Shown: positions 9,322-20,499 of the stretch, one piece after another
Position numbering within the stretch: position 1 is the first letter of the stretch
How the letters are laid out: every line of letters starts with the position of its first letter
Source: Perkinsus marinus ATCC 50983
Lineage: Eukaryota > Perkinsozoa > Perkinsida > Perkinsidae
Assembly (NCBI RefSeq): GCF_000006405.1
Contig: NW_003205427.1
Location: 182,519 to 246,518 of the forward strand
Direction of reading: 5' to 3'
DNA: 64,000 bases
Translations under genes and position numbers: made by a program
Notes under the pieces: model-generated
Told to the model about the DNA's origin: nothing
Databases searched by the model: none
The model's input: only the letters and a program-made list of their open reading frames with translations

Positions 9322-11400
9322 ATGTCGATTCCTCCGACCAACCCCGAGGAAGATACTCCCGATACCCGACAGGAAGATCCGGAAGAGGATATCTACATCA
9401 ACCCTGACGACTGTATAGACCTAGGGGAGGGAGTAGATGATTCGGCAGAGGTACTATGGAGGGGTGGTCTACTGTACAGTTTGACATAATAAAGTCGCCT
9501 ACATAGGACGAGTAGCTGCCACGTGAATAGACCCGCAATAGAGCGCTCCCAAAGGGGTATGTGATGCGTTTCGAAGCAGGTCGCGGCGGACGTGAGAGCT
9601 GGTGTGGCCACCGACCTGTTGGAGGCTGCTGATGAGGAAGAGGAACAGGACAACTGCTCCATCACATACCCCTTCACTGACGCTGCCTTGTGTCTGGCAG
9701 CCAACCCTAAGGACCATACACTGGTGGCGGTGGTACGTAGCATTACACAGCGAATCGGCTCTTGGAGGGGTCTGTTGTAGGGTCTTCAAAATGATACTGC
9801 TGAGCTACTACGTATAAGGCCGGGTTCGGTGGAACCTCTGAGAATTCTCAAGGGTAAGGGTACATCCTAGGTCCGCATGCTTAGCATCGCGCTAGTCGAG
9901 CAGGCCCAGACGAAGTGACGTCGTGCCAACTCAGGTCACACCGACAGTGTAGTGTCAGTCGCCTTCAGCTCTGATGGAGAGCTCCTGGCTACTGGCAGTT
10001 ATGATGGCACTGTTAGGGTATGGGAGATGGTCAAGCTGATGGCTGATACCGGGGGTACGTCGATTCCTCCTTGTCTACCACTCAGTGACCATTGTAGATT
10101 GTACCACTCCTATGCTCACCCTGGAGGGCCCTGGTGAAGGTGTCGAGTGGGTTTCATGGCATCCCAAGGGGCACGCTGTGTGCGCTGGTAGCCAAGACGG
10201 GACGGCCTGGATGTGGTGGGCAGGAAAGTCGAGTGGAGGCGGCAACGTTATGCAGGTAGGGGGAGAGTCAGCGTCACGCGCCACGAAATTATTATGTTAC
10301 TGGGCAGGTCTTTGCTGGGGCCCATGGAGCTTCTGTGAACTGTGGAAGCTTTTCGGTGGATGGTAAGGCTGTGGTGACGGCAAGCTTGGATGGAGTAGTG
10401 GCAGTGTGGAACCCCAGGACCGGTAGTCGGGTGTGGGAATCGAACCCGGGACCTCCCGATGGGTTGTAGGCGCGTCTGCTGTGTCTTGTCGCACTAACGA
10501 GGAGGAGCTACAGCGGAGCCAGCGCCAGAGACAGCAGGACGGGGACACAGATATGGGGGAAGAGATCCCAGGTGGGGGGGAGGGGAATCGGCAGCCATAT
10601 GATTGTGCGACTTGACCTGTGGTAGAGGGCGGTATCGTCTCGATGGCGCTGATGCCTCCTGAGGCCGGCAGTAGCCCAGTAGCGGTCGTCGGTACGATCG
10701 ATGGAGATGTCAAGGTGAGTTTCAAGAGGTCCTCGGTTCGATCCCCAGGGATGGTATTTATTTTACATTTAGTTGGTGCAGTTGGAGACAGGGAGGCTGC
10801 TGGGCCAATTAAGAGGGTCTTCAGACGTCCGTATTGCCGGCCAGTCGTCGGCCACGACTGCTGATGGATCATCCTCATCCGAGGATGCCTACAGTATTGA
10901 GGCTTTGGCATTCAGCAAGGCCACGGCTACCGCTGCCACCACGGCCCAGCCTTCTCCTATACTTCTGGCCACGGGTAACCTGAATGGCAAGCTGCTGATT
11001 TATGAGGCATCCAAGTTGCTGGCTAGAGGGGTACTGTAATGGCATGTCGTCGTACGGAGGGTCATCATCACGTCTCATCCTTAGTCCGGTCCGAGACACC
11101 AGGTGACGCTATCTGCAGGGGCTACTCGGCTGGCCTGGCACCCCCTGGGCCTGCCTGTGGTGGCGGTGGGCCAGACTGATGGAGTGGTGGAGGTCGTCAA
11201 CGGCTTGACTGGTGAGATCTTGTCCAAGTGCTTGGGCCACCAGGAGCAGATACTAGATGTAGTAGAATGTTGGCAAAGGGCTTCGAATATCATCCTATTA
11301 GGTACTATGCGTGCCAGGCTTCGAAGAGGGTTGGTTCCGAGTCATATCGGCAGGTGATGATAACTGTATAAAGATATTTGACCTGCAAGTTATGGCTTGA
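9322..11400 (+). CDS. AAMP: AAMP/SQT1-type WD40 protein
   Basis: Homologues (AAMP; yeast Sqt1, a chaperone of ribosomal protein L10/uL16) are single WD40 propellers with an acidic N-terminus. ATG at 9322 opens an acidic leader ([20 protein letters not shown]; exon to 9450). Later blades are family-like: [20 protein letters not shown] then DGTVRVWEM (about 9940-10030), [20 protein letters not shown] then [10 protein letters not shown] (about 10125-10240), [17 protein letters not shown] (about 10375-10425) and [14 protein letters not shown] before TGA at 11398-11400. The GVEWVSWHP block is the AAMP hallmark (EVEWMEWHP). At least eight short introns cut the gene. An apparent in-frame TGA at 10613 falls in an intron (GTGGGGG...GGTAG). 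Two introns carry tRNA B-box-like cores. Confidence 0.85.
10431..10512 (-). repeat. 82-nt intron resembling an antisense tRNA-like element
   Basis: This whole AAMP-gene intron (GTGTGG...CTACAG) reads on the minus strand as a tRNA-like string. It contains TAGCTCC and GTTAGTGCGACAAG and ends with GGTCCCGGGTTCGATTCC, which includes a perfect RNA polymerase III B box (GGTTCGATTCC). The T-arm does not pair as a true tRNA would, so it is more likely a tRNA-derived (SINE or introner) sequence than a tRNA gene. Confidence 0.55.
10715..10772 (+). repeat. 58-nt intron with tRNA B-box-like core
   Basis: This AAMP-gene intron starts at a GTGAGT donor. It contains AGGTCCTCGGTTCGATCCCC followed by GGTATTTATTTTACATTTAG, with the acceptor at the end. 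The order (B box, then TGGTRTTT and a T-rich tail ending TTAG) matches the intron at 61713-61756 on the minus strand, so the two look like related insertions that became introns. Confidence 0.55.
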
Positions 11401-11682
11401 GCTCATTGCCTCCTTATCGACGTCTAAACCAGCGCTGTCATCGTTGTTCGTTTCTCCCACATCCTCGCCACTGTTGAGCTCATTGGTCTTGTCATGGTGT
11501 TGCTATCTGTTACCATCATCCGCCTTTGCGGAGTATCATCCCTCCATGGCTTTCTTCGAGGCATCTCGACTGCCCCTATATAGTAACATCTACAGCTGCA
11601 CTACCCTAGTGGGTAACTGGCACGAGGAGCGTCATGAACCTCAGCAGAGAGCAAGGTGAAGGGGTTGCGACGGTGACGGCGA

Positions 11683-11824
11683 CAGTGTTGGAATATATGT
11701 TTGCTCCTCTTAGCTGAGCTCAGGACTAGTGTACGGAAACGAAGAAAAAATTTCCACAAATTTCCGCAAAATTTTCATAGTGTCACGAACACATACAGTT
11801 AAGCATGTTCGTATTTTCTCCCCC
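11683..11824 (+). mobile_element. MITE-like repeat, copy 1
   Basis: It begins AGTGTTGGAATATATGTTTG, passes CTTAGCTGAGCTCAGGA and AAAATTTCC runs, then CATAGTGTCACGAACACATA, and ends near GTATTTTCTCCCC. The same ordered landmarks occur in five other places in the window. It lies just downstream of the AAMP-like gene. It is shorter than copies 5 and 6, so it has internal deletions. No transposase is encoded. Confidence 0.7.
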
Positions 11825-11839
11825 TGATGCAGGTACGGT

Positions 11840-12640
11840 GAGGGGTTCTTCTCGGAATCGTCCCTACTACTGCCGAATCCCAACTCGAGGACCTACGTCA
11901 CTACCAGCAAGCATTCAGCAGAGGAAGGCCTGGGTGTCGATAAGAAGCAGCATTCTCTTAATAAGGAGGACCTCCAGGTCAGGGCATGTTGCAGTTGTTG
12001 ATGGTCTGCTGGGATGAGTCACGCTCTAGTATTCGCTCGGCTGTACTTTTGTGTGAACAGTGGGGTGTGGTATGGTACGACTTCCTGCTGCTGTGGCTGT
12101 GCTCTAGGAGTTAACGCCCTTTGTAGGCCCTCCTGTCATCAGAACCAGCAAGTGACCTATTGGGAGGGGCATGTCGATATGATTCCGACATTAGTACTAC
12201 ATCTAGGGACGCTTATGGTGACCCTAGGGCCATCACCGACCCGGCCAAGGGTAGGGAGTACCTCGTTGAGGTCACGCTGGTGTCATTGTGGAGTCAGGCG
12301 ACCATGTGCCTAGCGAGGAGCTGGAGGAGTATAGGAGGAGGTGGACGAGAGGTATGGATGGGGAGGAGGAGACTGGTCCGTTTCGAAAGGAATAATGTTA
12401 GCTGGGGAAGTGAATAGTCTGCGTAGTATTATAATACTATGGTAGATGTATTGTCGATATGGGCCCCTTCACGCTGGGACAAGGCGTTAGGTCATCATCT
12501 TGGTCAGATCAAACAGGCTTCCAGTTCAAGCGGTATGGTAAGATGTGAAAGGATAGCGGCTTCCTGCTGTGCTCCATCTCGAGCCATGTTATGGACGTCA
12601 GTATATGATGTTGTATTGATTCTAAAGACTTGAGTTCACG
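11840..12640 (+). CDS. unrecognised multi-exon gene
   Basis: Coding-quality exons on + include about 11868-11973 (SAEEGLGVDKKQHSLNKEDL, followed by a GTCAGG donor), about 12190-12270 (SRDAYGDPRAITDPAKGREY) and about 12297-12390 (VPSEELEEYRRRWTRGMDGE, then ETGPFRK). The charged, Gly-poor texture and Asp-Pro-Ala-Lys-Gly block look like a nuclear or spliceosome-type protein, but no family can be named. The ends are uncertain. Confidence 0.35.
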
Positions 12641-12940
12641 CCGAGATGGTATGGGACCGACTTTGTAGTTGACGTTATATGCAACCGACTACTACCGTTG
12701 TAGGCCCCAAGTAGTATTAGCCGCTCTGTATTATGTCTTAAAGTGAACAGCAGCAGGGATGTGCTCGTCGGGGTTGGTGATCTGGTAGGGCTTTCTCGAG
12801 GATAGCATAATAATGAGGAGGCACCCGCAATAAGTCCTAGAGGAGGAGTAGTGGACGGCATCACATGGGTGGTCATGGCATTCTACCACTGTGTGTCATG
12901 AGTGATGGTTGAGTACTGTCATCAACTGAGGCTCGAGTTG

Positions 12941-14003
12941 ATGTCTCGGCCTGGTCATCATCGTCATCATCAGCTTGCCTCGGCACCCATGCCATCCTCG
13001 GCTACCACGGCTGCTGAGCTCTGGCTGGCAGATCTTAAACGTGCTCAAGCGACTCTTCAAGTGGCTCCTCCTGGTTGTGTCTCCCTATACTATTACCGCT
13101 TTGTAGGACGTCGTTCGGGAGTGTGATGGGACGCTGAGAGCAGCTGCCATTGGAGGAGGTGGAGGACGGTCGCAGGATGGTGTTGGAACGGTGGGCCGGG
13201 GAATTCTCATGGAGAGTCTGCTGGGTTGGTTCTACGGGATGGCATCAGGCTATCGCAGTAACTCGAGGGCGCATTGCCCAGCTACGCCAGCTGCATACAC
13301 ACTTAGCGAGAGGCTTGGCCAACCTCTCTGGCGAGCCAGAAGCGTAAGCAATTGATTCATACCACTCCTCGACGTAATCAGCTGCTAGGTATGGACTGAC
13401 GCAACGAGAGGTCTTGCACAGAGCTGAGCTGCTCAGGCAGTTGGAAGGGGACATTCAGCGTGCCTGGTCCAGCTTCCAGTCCAATCTCCAGCGAAGGAGT
13501 GGCCAAGCTGATCTCGAGAGTGAGCCGTAGTCTTCTGTAGTGGGCCATAGTTGGTGTTTGTGATTGCATACAGATGGCCTTGCCTCGGGGAGAGGCGATG
13601 GTTGCGATACAGTCCCGGGCTCGGAGGGCAGCATGAAGACTTCAGAGCAACTCGTGGCGCAACAAGATGAACATCTCGACTACCTAAGAGGAAGCGTTAG
13701 CAATCTCAAACACATTGGGACTGCGATCAACTCTGAGATTGAAGTCTATCGTTCGCCCTGCCGGCTTGTGGTGGCACGAGTGTTTTAGGTACACTGTAAA
13801 CTATTGGATGAGGTCACTGAGGCGACCGACCATGCTCATGCGAAACAGCAGTAGGACGGGTCATGGATAGCAGTAAGAGAGTCTGCAGTAGGTACACGCA
13901 TTCGATGCTGCAACACCATGTGGAGCACACATCTACTACTTTCCTCTGGGGCGTTATCGTGTTTTTATTCTCCGTTTTGATATTCGTGACGTTATACCTC
14001 TAG
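12941..14003 (+). CDS. Qc-SNARE (syntaxin 6/8, SYP5/6-like)
   Basis: Qc-SNAREs supply one helix to the four-helix bundle that fuses endosomal/Golgi vesicles. Seven exons fit by phase: 12941-13060, 13107-13224, 13259-13343, 13389-13519, 13574-13743, 13789-13850, 13889-14003, giving 226 aa. The N-terminal half has helical coiled-coil segments (TRGRIAQLRQLHTHLARGLA; LHRAELLRQLEGDIQRAWSS). The SNARE motif reads QQDEHLDYLRGSVSNLKHIG then TAINSEIEVHCKLLDEVTE, close to syntaxin 6 and plant SYP5. A C-terminal anchor follows (TTFLWGVIVFLFSVLIFVTL, then YL and stop). The position matching the zero-layer Gln is His (CAC at about 13792). The start ATG at 12941 is the first in frame, and a low-complexity His/Ser leader follows. 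Confidence 0.85.
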
Positions 14004-14137
14004 TACTGGTATCATGTCAACACGAAATTCGTGGAGTGTCTCACTTAAAGCTCGCTGGTCTGTTGCGTTGAAGTCAATTGATCAATGCTAAACGGTGCAG
14101 GTATCAATCAGCTGTAGTGACTTCTCCGTTCGAACGA

Positions 14138-15474
14138 ATGACAGAATTTGCAGAAGTTGTGGAGGACACAAGTGTCACTGCTGGTGGTGGTGATCATCAA
14201 CAGCAGACCATTGAGACCAGGATGAGTGCCTTGAGGGAGAGGATTGCGGAATGCCAGGTAAAATGTTCACGTTGCACGTCAAAACTCAGGGTTGTTCTTG
14301 GCGATCCCGGACAGTATTATGTTATGATGGGACCGCCTTGATGAGATGTGAAAGTCTGTCCATGCTGAAGTATTTAATTGTCGAGAAAAAGCATCCACCG
14401 TGGGGTTCGAACCTGAGCGTAGAACTAACAGGAGCCTCATAACTAGACGGGATTTTCCAACGATGCAAGGCAGCCAGTTTCTCAGTTACTCACGTACGGT
14501 AATTACGAGGAGAGTCCAGCGGACTTCCATAGAGCGAATCCCTGCAACGTTGATTCGGTTGTCGGGAAGAATCGTAACACAGAATGTGTAGGCGTAGGTG
14601 ATCGTGTACATTTTTCTGGTGATGCGTTTCAGGTTGAGGACATCATAGCAAGTTTACGAGACCGTATCTCGACTGTCGTTGAACGATCGTCTAATCCGCA
14701 ACTCCACGAACTAATGGAGAAGTAAATGTCGCTCATTGTTGGCAGGAATGTGCGTCTGCGTGCTACTTCCGTACGCAGACCCAAGTCCTACACGTCCCAC
14801 GTTATTTTAAACATGATCTCGGTATCACTATTCAGGTATGCCAGAATATCCCCACATCTCATGCGATTGGCTTCCGATGGCTCGGCCAGTCTCGAGAACG
14901 GAATTCTCAATTTAATATCGAAGAGATCGCACGTAAGTGTGTTTTTTCCCAACGAGTTTCGGTTAGGGGGGAATTAGGTTCTCCAGTGTACGAAGAAAAT
15001 GGAAGATCTTGGGGAATCTCTCCGGCTCATCCAAGAGCTCCAGGGAGTGAATCTTCTAGATACAGAAGCAGCGAGACGTGAGTTCCATGGCTCTCGAATT
15101 AAGGGACATGATACTCTCAGTCGATCGGGAGTCTGCTAAGGCCCAGGCCGGATTGTCGGCTCTCCAGAGTCGGCTAAGTAGAATCAGAGTTCGTCAAACA
15201 GAGTTGGAGAGGGAAGCCCGCAGATTGTTGAGTAGTAGTGAGAGTCACCAAGTGACGGACGGGAAGGATGCATGATAGTTTATTGCTATTTCATTATATG
15301 CCAATACTGTTGCGTATCCATTCAAACGCGACTGCATAGCCTAAGTGATGATATCCTAGCCATGCTTTCACACCACCCTAGCCAAGCGGCGACGGCTTTG
15401 GACTTCATTAAAGCCGGCTGCGTCCACACGTATAAACGCTTCTTCGGTCCCTCTCGTGAAGTGGAGGGGATGTA
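14138..15474 (+). CDS. coiled-coil protein, unknown
   Basis: Several + exons have strong helical heptad character: 14138-14256 (TIETRMSALRERIAEC, ending at a GTAAAA donor), about 14632-14724 (VEDIIASLRDRISTVVERSS), about 14750-14835 (ECASACYFRTQTQVLHVPRY, then FKHDLGITIQ and a GTATGC donor), 15000-15070 (EDLGESLRLIQELQGVNLLD) and 15078-15275 (RESAKAQAGLSALQSRLSRI). The last stretch, about 15315-15474, has LHSLSDDILAMLSHHPSQAA and ends in TAA. Repeated helices separated by a small globular Cys/His/aromatic exon recall kinetochore, nucleoporin or trafficking scaffold proteins, but I cannot choose. The intron around 14257-14630 contains a further GGTTCGAACC B-box-like string. Confidence 0.45.
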
Positions 15475-16096
15475 AGCATGTCCTTTCGAGAGATGGCTCT
15501 GAAATGGTGAAGTGAAGTGTCACTTTAATATCAGTCCGTCGTTGTCAACCGCCGAGTGGACACTATCAACACTTGTTAATAACAAGTTCTCAAGGGCATA
15601 CATAGATGCTCAATAAGAAGTTGTTAAGATGCCGGATTCGGTTTCCACGCCTTACCGGATATTTCATTTAAATTACGAGTCAACCTCCTGGTACGATATA
15701 GGGCCATAGACGCCTCCAGATTGTAATGACACTCATCAGTGAGCTCCTCTCCTGCTCACCAACACGCTTTGGCAGCCTCGCTTGAGCAAGCACCATTAGG
15801 CGAACTGCATATCCACTATAGCGTATTTATTTCTTTGTAATAAACACCACAGAGAAGTATGTTGAACAAGTGGCCGCGGGCGACATCCACAAGGAAGTTA
15901 GAGGCTCGGGAAGGCAGAACAAATATCATAAGTTCCCACTTGTATGGTCATACAAGAGGCGAGTTAAACACAATGGCACAAAAGCTCCACTGAGATCTTA
16001 GAGGGACTCCGGTTGGGCACTGCAAATGTATCACAAAAAATTTAGAGGTAATCATACAGAATAGTTCGCTGTTACACGGACGGATCAGTGGGAAGC
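15475..16096. other. intergenic, convergent gene ends
   Basis: This spacer lies between the plus-strand coiled-coil gene and the minus-strand PP2C gene. No ORF or repeat is supported. It presumably holds both 3' UTRs. Confidence 0.5.
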
Positions 16097-17665
16097 TTAC
16101 AGCCAGTTGATGATGATTGTTATGTCGTCTACTACTTTACCGTGTTCTTCTCTTATCCACCGCATCCAAGCCTCCTGGGCCAAGACTTCTGCTGCCGTCT
16201 GTGCTTCACTGGGTTTGTATTTATCTAATTTGGATCTATACTACGATGAGCTGGAGGAGCGGTCATCACTTATAATATTAACGGCCTCTTGACTGGATAT
16301 GAACTCCCATACGCCGTCACTTGCTATGATGATAAACTTATCAGCGCTATCGTTGATATTCCTGAGAGTCAATCAAGTCCAGAGCAGAGAACCTTACCTA
16401 CCGCTGAGAAACCTCGGGAATGTGCGAGATCCCCGCCGTAACACCAACACTGTCTCCTATGGACCTGGCCATAGCCAGGCCGGGATAGTGAGCATCTGAA
16501 CATCTATTCAGCCGAGCAGGTGTAGATGAATGCCCTACTTTTGACGAAAACCCTGTAGGGTATATCATTGCCGAGCTTGAGTACCCTACCGCCTTGTGAC
16601 TCAATGCGAGCCTTCTCGTCGGGTAGTTCTGGTTTGTGGTCCCGGGATAGATCTACTGCAACGAGGCGACCATCGGTCTGAAAGCTCATAGTAGTAGGGC
16701 TCGAGAAGGAGGAGCTCACCTTCAGAGTGGCCAGCACGGCTCGTGAGTCGCCAACCCATGCACAGTTGAGGGAGGCATTCCGCAGTAGAACGATGGTTGC
16801 GGTCGAGCCGGAGAAAGCGCAGTCAAATTGGTCTTGAGAGTCCGAGGCGCGCTCGCACATGACTAAGGGAGCACGAATTGGTGAGAACAGTTCTTATTAT
16901 TTTCATTACTACCATGGGCCCGGATAAAAGCCGTTTTAAATGCCTTGGGCAAGTCTTCCTGGAAGTTGGGATCATCACGGATGAACTGACAAAGACTAAT
17001 AGCAAGGGAGGACTATATCAAGTCCAGAATCGTACTTCTGGTAAGATCTTGTGACACAGTTTAGACACAACATGACCGTATGGGCCGTGACCATCAAAGA
17101 CAGCATACCTAGATAGACGACCTCTCGAAAGAAGTAGATGAGGAAAGCATTATATCACATCTCATAATCGTCCGTGACGAGGATCGCGAAATCGTCCTGG
17201 TTGGGCATGTCCGGTTTCAGTCCTTTTTTACACACATAGCCCATCGTTCTAGGGACCGTCGCCCCTTGTTGCTTACAGGTCTTATCCTAACAGTGAAGAG
17301 GGTATACGGATCCTTAGGGCAGTGACCCTAGTACTTCAAATCCTTTCTGTTGGGTAGGCTGGTCCTCCACAGCTTGGCTAGTTATTGACAACCTTCTGGG
17401 TGATCCAGATCCTGTCACTATTCTCCCTGAGCAGCATCACTAGCATGGGAAACCAGGTGAAGAGGCTACTACCCCGCTGACGAGTTTCATCAACCTCGGA
17501 ACTTGCTGCCACTTCCAAGCCCACATCAGTGCTCTGGCTCATTGACAACCTACGTCTGCGTTTATCCCTACATATCAAGGATGAATTCTCCACAGGGGAA
17601 GTGGATGGATCGAAGGCCTCAGTGTTCACGGTGTTGGACTTTCCGCGGGAGCACCAAGAACCCAT
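16097..17665 (-). CDS. PP2C-family protein phosphatase, N-terminal acylation motif
   Basis: PP2C enzymes are Mn/Mg-dependent Ser/Thr phosphatases. On the minus strand ATG at 17665 opens MGSWCSRGKS. Later exons carry LKPDMPNQDDFAILVTDDYE (about 17160-17225), YAVFDGHGPYGHVVS (FDGHG metal motif, about 17060-17115), DDPNFQEDLPKAFKTAF (about 16920-16985), STATIVLLRNASLNCAWVGD then SRAVLA, DHKPELPDEKARIESQGG, GLAMARSIGD, KFIIIASDGVWEF and VVDDITIIINWL before TAA at 16097-16099. All main family motifs are present in order. Gly2, Cys5 and Ser6 form a classic N-myristoylation/palmitoylation signal, predicting membrane attachment. At least seven short introns. Resembles apicomplexan and plant PP2Cs of the MPNQD type. 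Confidence 0.85.
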
Positions 17666-17699
17666 GTGCTGATATAAAATCTACAAAAACAGTTTTAGT

Positions 17700-20040
17700 T
17701 TTTTTCAAATGCTCGTAGACCGATTCTGACCACCCTAACTGACGAAGCGAATCCAAGTTGCATTTTCACAGCCTCAATTTCGCCGATATAAACGGCAGAA
17801 ACCTCTGATTGATCCCACTAAGGGCGCTCTAAGACCCTCAAATGGGCCCCACTATGTCAACTCAACAAATTTATTTTTATCACCCGGAAACGTTCACCGC
17901 AATGATTTTCATAACTTATGACACACAAGTGTGAACGTTCAGTACACATCGTGTTAATTTCCAAGAGTATCGGAATACGACGAGTGGTTGGGGTCCAATA
18001 ATGAATCTCTGCAGGGCGTTATGGTTCAGTGAGCGTATCATCACGGTAAAGGTAGGCAATCTGAGTAAATCAGCAGTTCCTATCCAGGAAGCTATAATGT
18101 TCCCGGGGAGAACTCATTTTGAGCTTTCCACGTATGGCTAGGGATGCATTCTTCAATCAGTTTCCCATGTAAATGTCATCATCACATGAGGAACATTTCC
18201 CTCGTTATTATCAAACCCTGGGGAACGTTCTCTCCCAAAGCCAGATGGGCCCCTGGTTCATACTGGGTTAGAAAAGTGTACATCTTTTGAAGGCATATAC
18301 TTAGGTCAATTCCTCTGTGGCTTCGAGTACATCCGCTGGCACAATGAGTTCTTCACGAACAGGGGATGAGAAGCGACCAGTTCCTCTGTCCTTATCAAAC
18401 GAGCAATACCTGGTACAAGGTGAACCACGTCTTCCTGATCGAAGTTCAACAGACTTTCGCAACTGAAGTCCATCATACTCACCCTTGAAACCATTGAGAT
18501 CTAATGTGAGTTTTTAAGAACAGTATTACTTAGTTCGTTTCACTGACTCACGTTCTTAAGGACCTATTTCAAAATTCTCTTTAAAGAAGCATTCACGAGC
18601 TCCTTACGCATGAGATTGCCAAATTTACTCTAAACCGTTTTCAAAATTATCCTCGAAGAACCTCATGAAAAGTTACTTGGAATCTTCCACCGCAATTAGT
18701 CTAGAAACTATAAATCTAAAAGAACTTACTTGGAAATCTCAAGCTGAGAATACGGTGAGGCCCAACTCATGGGCCTGTTCAACACAACATGATGAAGTAT
18801 GTAGAGGATCTACGCCAGTACTTGGGTCTGCGTACGAAAACAGCACGCAGACGCACAGGACCTTATCCTGCCGAGGTTAACTCGCTAAAATACAAGAAAT
18901 TCATCGTAACCCTGTGTTGAAGTGAATAATTGCGTTTCCAAACCACGTGAGCACGATTCCCGGTGGATGCAATTCTACAGTCTTTTTCTCGACTGATTTT
19001 CGTTCTAATTAAACTCTACATTCGTCCACCGGTCCATCTTACTAGGGAGAGGGACGGGGAGACCTTTGGCACCCTTTGTCGAACGCTCGGGTACCCTATT
19101 GCGTTTTGCTCAGTGCAAAGCTAAGATCTCACTTGGCCTCGTTTTCAAGGTTAGGTCCCTCACACTGGATGCTGAAGTACTGTGTGTGTCGGCTCAAAGT
19201 CCAACGTCATCGCGGGTTGGTTAGACTGAGGGACTTTCTTGGAGTTTCTTAAGTTTGTGAGGTGATGATTCTAGCCTTAAGATTCGCCAAACTTAGGGGA
19301 TAAGTGAACGAGGCTCTGAATTTGACAACGATAGTATAATCGATTCCACTATTAGAACGATCAAAATACAAAGAGATAAACGGCAACCGCTAGCTGACTA
19401 GTCTCATCAAGTTGAGCCAGGATCATTCACAATTCTATACCTGCCGTACGGTTCGATTCGGTGAGTCGAGTCCCAACGCCTATAGATGGGAATGTTCCTG
19501 GTGTGAAAAATTCTCGTTCCCTCAGCATGCTAGATCGAATGACGACTAAAAGCGTGTCCTCAAAGTCTTCGCAGTTTGAAAGCGCTCTCCCTGGCTTACA
19601 ACGAGATGTAATAGGATAACATTGATGATGATGACCTTGCACATTGTGGAGTGCGTATTGGTCTTGTCAATTCGTGGCAATTTCTCATTCCTATTGCCGT
19701 TTGAAGAAGTCTTCCCGTTCCTACTAGCATTTAGACTCGATGAAGTGACGGATTCTTGGTGCTGTCTTTTCAGACGTGTAGAGTCTAAGGTCAGGGAGAG
19801 AACTCGTGAGAGTATCGGCCAATGGCTTCAAGTCGTCGAAGCGGCTGGACTTGAGCGGGAACTAATTAAAGGATGTAGTAAAGCGGAGAATCGAACAGGT
19901 AGTCTTGGGAGTATTAGACCTGTAACCTACCCGAGCGGGATGATTTTCTCGCAGTGCCGGAGATACTCTATCATGGAGCAGGGCCGACAAGGTCTACCCT
20001 CGGGACTATACACCTTTTCAATCTCAAATTCAGCAAGTGA
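17700..20040. other. gene-poor region, no convincing gene
   Basis: The sequence is richer in A+T than its surroundings. ORFs of 60-143 codons occur (for example 18306-18494 minus, and 19622-20053 plus, which begins with a Met-rich hydrophobic stretch), but none has domains, paired splice sites or a paralogue to support it. It may include the PP2C promoter. Confidence 0.45.
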
Positions 20041-20215
20041 AAGAACAAGTTAGATAAATGAAATTTGATTTTCGACGAGTGAAAGGAGTTTTTCACGAAA
20101 TGAAAGTTCAAATTCGAAATGAAAGTTCGATTTTCGTAGACCGGTCGAAAACGAAAGTTCAAATTCGTCGAACACAAGACTAATTTCGACCAATGAAAGC
20201 TCACTTTCATTGAAA
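20041..20215. repeat. degenerate short tandem repeat (GAAAGTTCRAATTCG-like)
   Basis: Irregular repeats of units such as ATGAAAGTTC, AAATTCG, GATTTTCG and GACGAGTGAAAG run for about 170 bp. They generate repetitive minus-strand peptides (NLNFHF, KNSFHSSKIKFHLSNL) that should not be taken as a gene. Confidence 0.6.
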
Positions 20216-20353
20216 AGGTGTAGAAGTATCCAAACCTTTGAGATTGATCCCGCTACTATGGAAGCGACAATTTGTTGTTCCCAAAACCAGCCTGTCTCAG
20301 GCAAGGGGGAATTATTACACCCGTGTCGGTGGATTTTTTGGATATGCGATTGG

Positions 20354-20396
20354 TGCAGGGGGGGGGGGTTTGCTGCAGGGGGGGGGATTGCTGCAG
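20354..20396. repeat. paired poly-G tracts
   Basis: Two G runs of about 8-10 bases, separated by TTTGCTGCA and followed by ATTGCTGCA, form a direct duplication of a (TGCTGCA + G-run) unit. Homopolymer length here is prone to sequencing error. Confidence 0.7.
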
Positions 20397-20499
20397 CTTG
20401 GCTAATGCTAGGAAAGGGCAGATGGCCTCGATTACATCGTGGCTTGAATTCTACGGGGTGGGTAAGCATCGGAGAGCTTTTGGACTCGACGTAGGCTGA

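Noticed and set aside
10431-10512. A true tRNA gene on the minus strand
   Set aside because: The B box is perfect, but the T-arm and acceptor stems do not pair, and the segment is flanked by exons of the AAMP-like gene with correct splice sites.
10613-10615. In-frame TGA in the AAMP-like gene, considered as recoding or selenocysteine
   Set aside because: A GTGGGGG...GGTAG intron covers it and restores a continuous frame with good family match ([14 protein letters not shown]).
13851-13873. A 23-nt intron in the Qc-SNARE gene
   Set aside because: A 38-nt alternative (13851-13888) also keeps the frame and is closer to the other introns in length.
14395-14425. Further tRNA-like B box (GGTTCGAACC)
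   Set aside because: The string is itself a palindrome and lacks the downstream TGGTRTTT tail; too weak to add to the intron family.
20050-20469. 139-codon minus-strand ORF with Phe/Ser-rich repeats
   Set aside because: It is generated by the degenerate GAAAGTTC tandem repeat and poly-G tracts.
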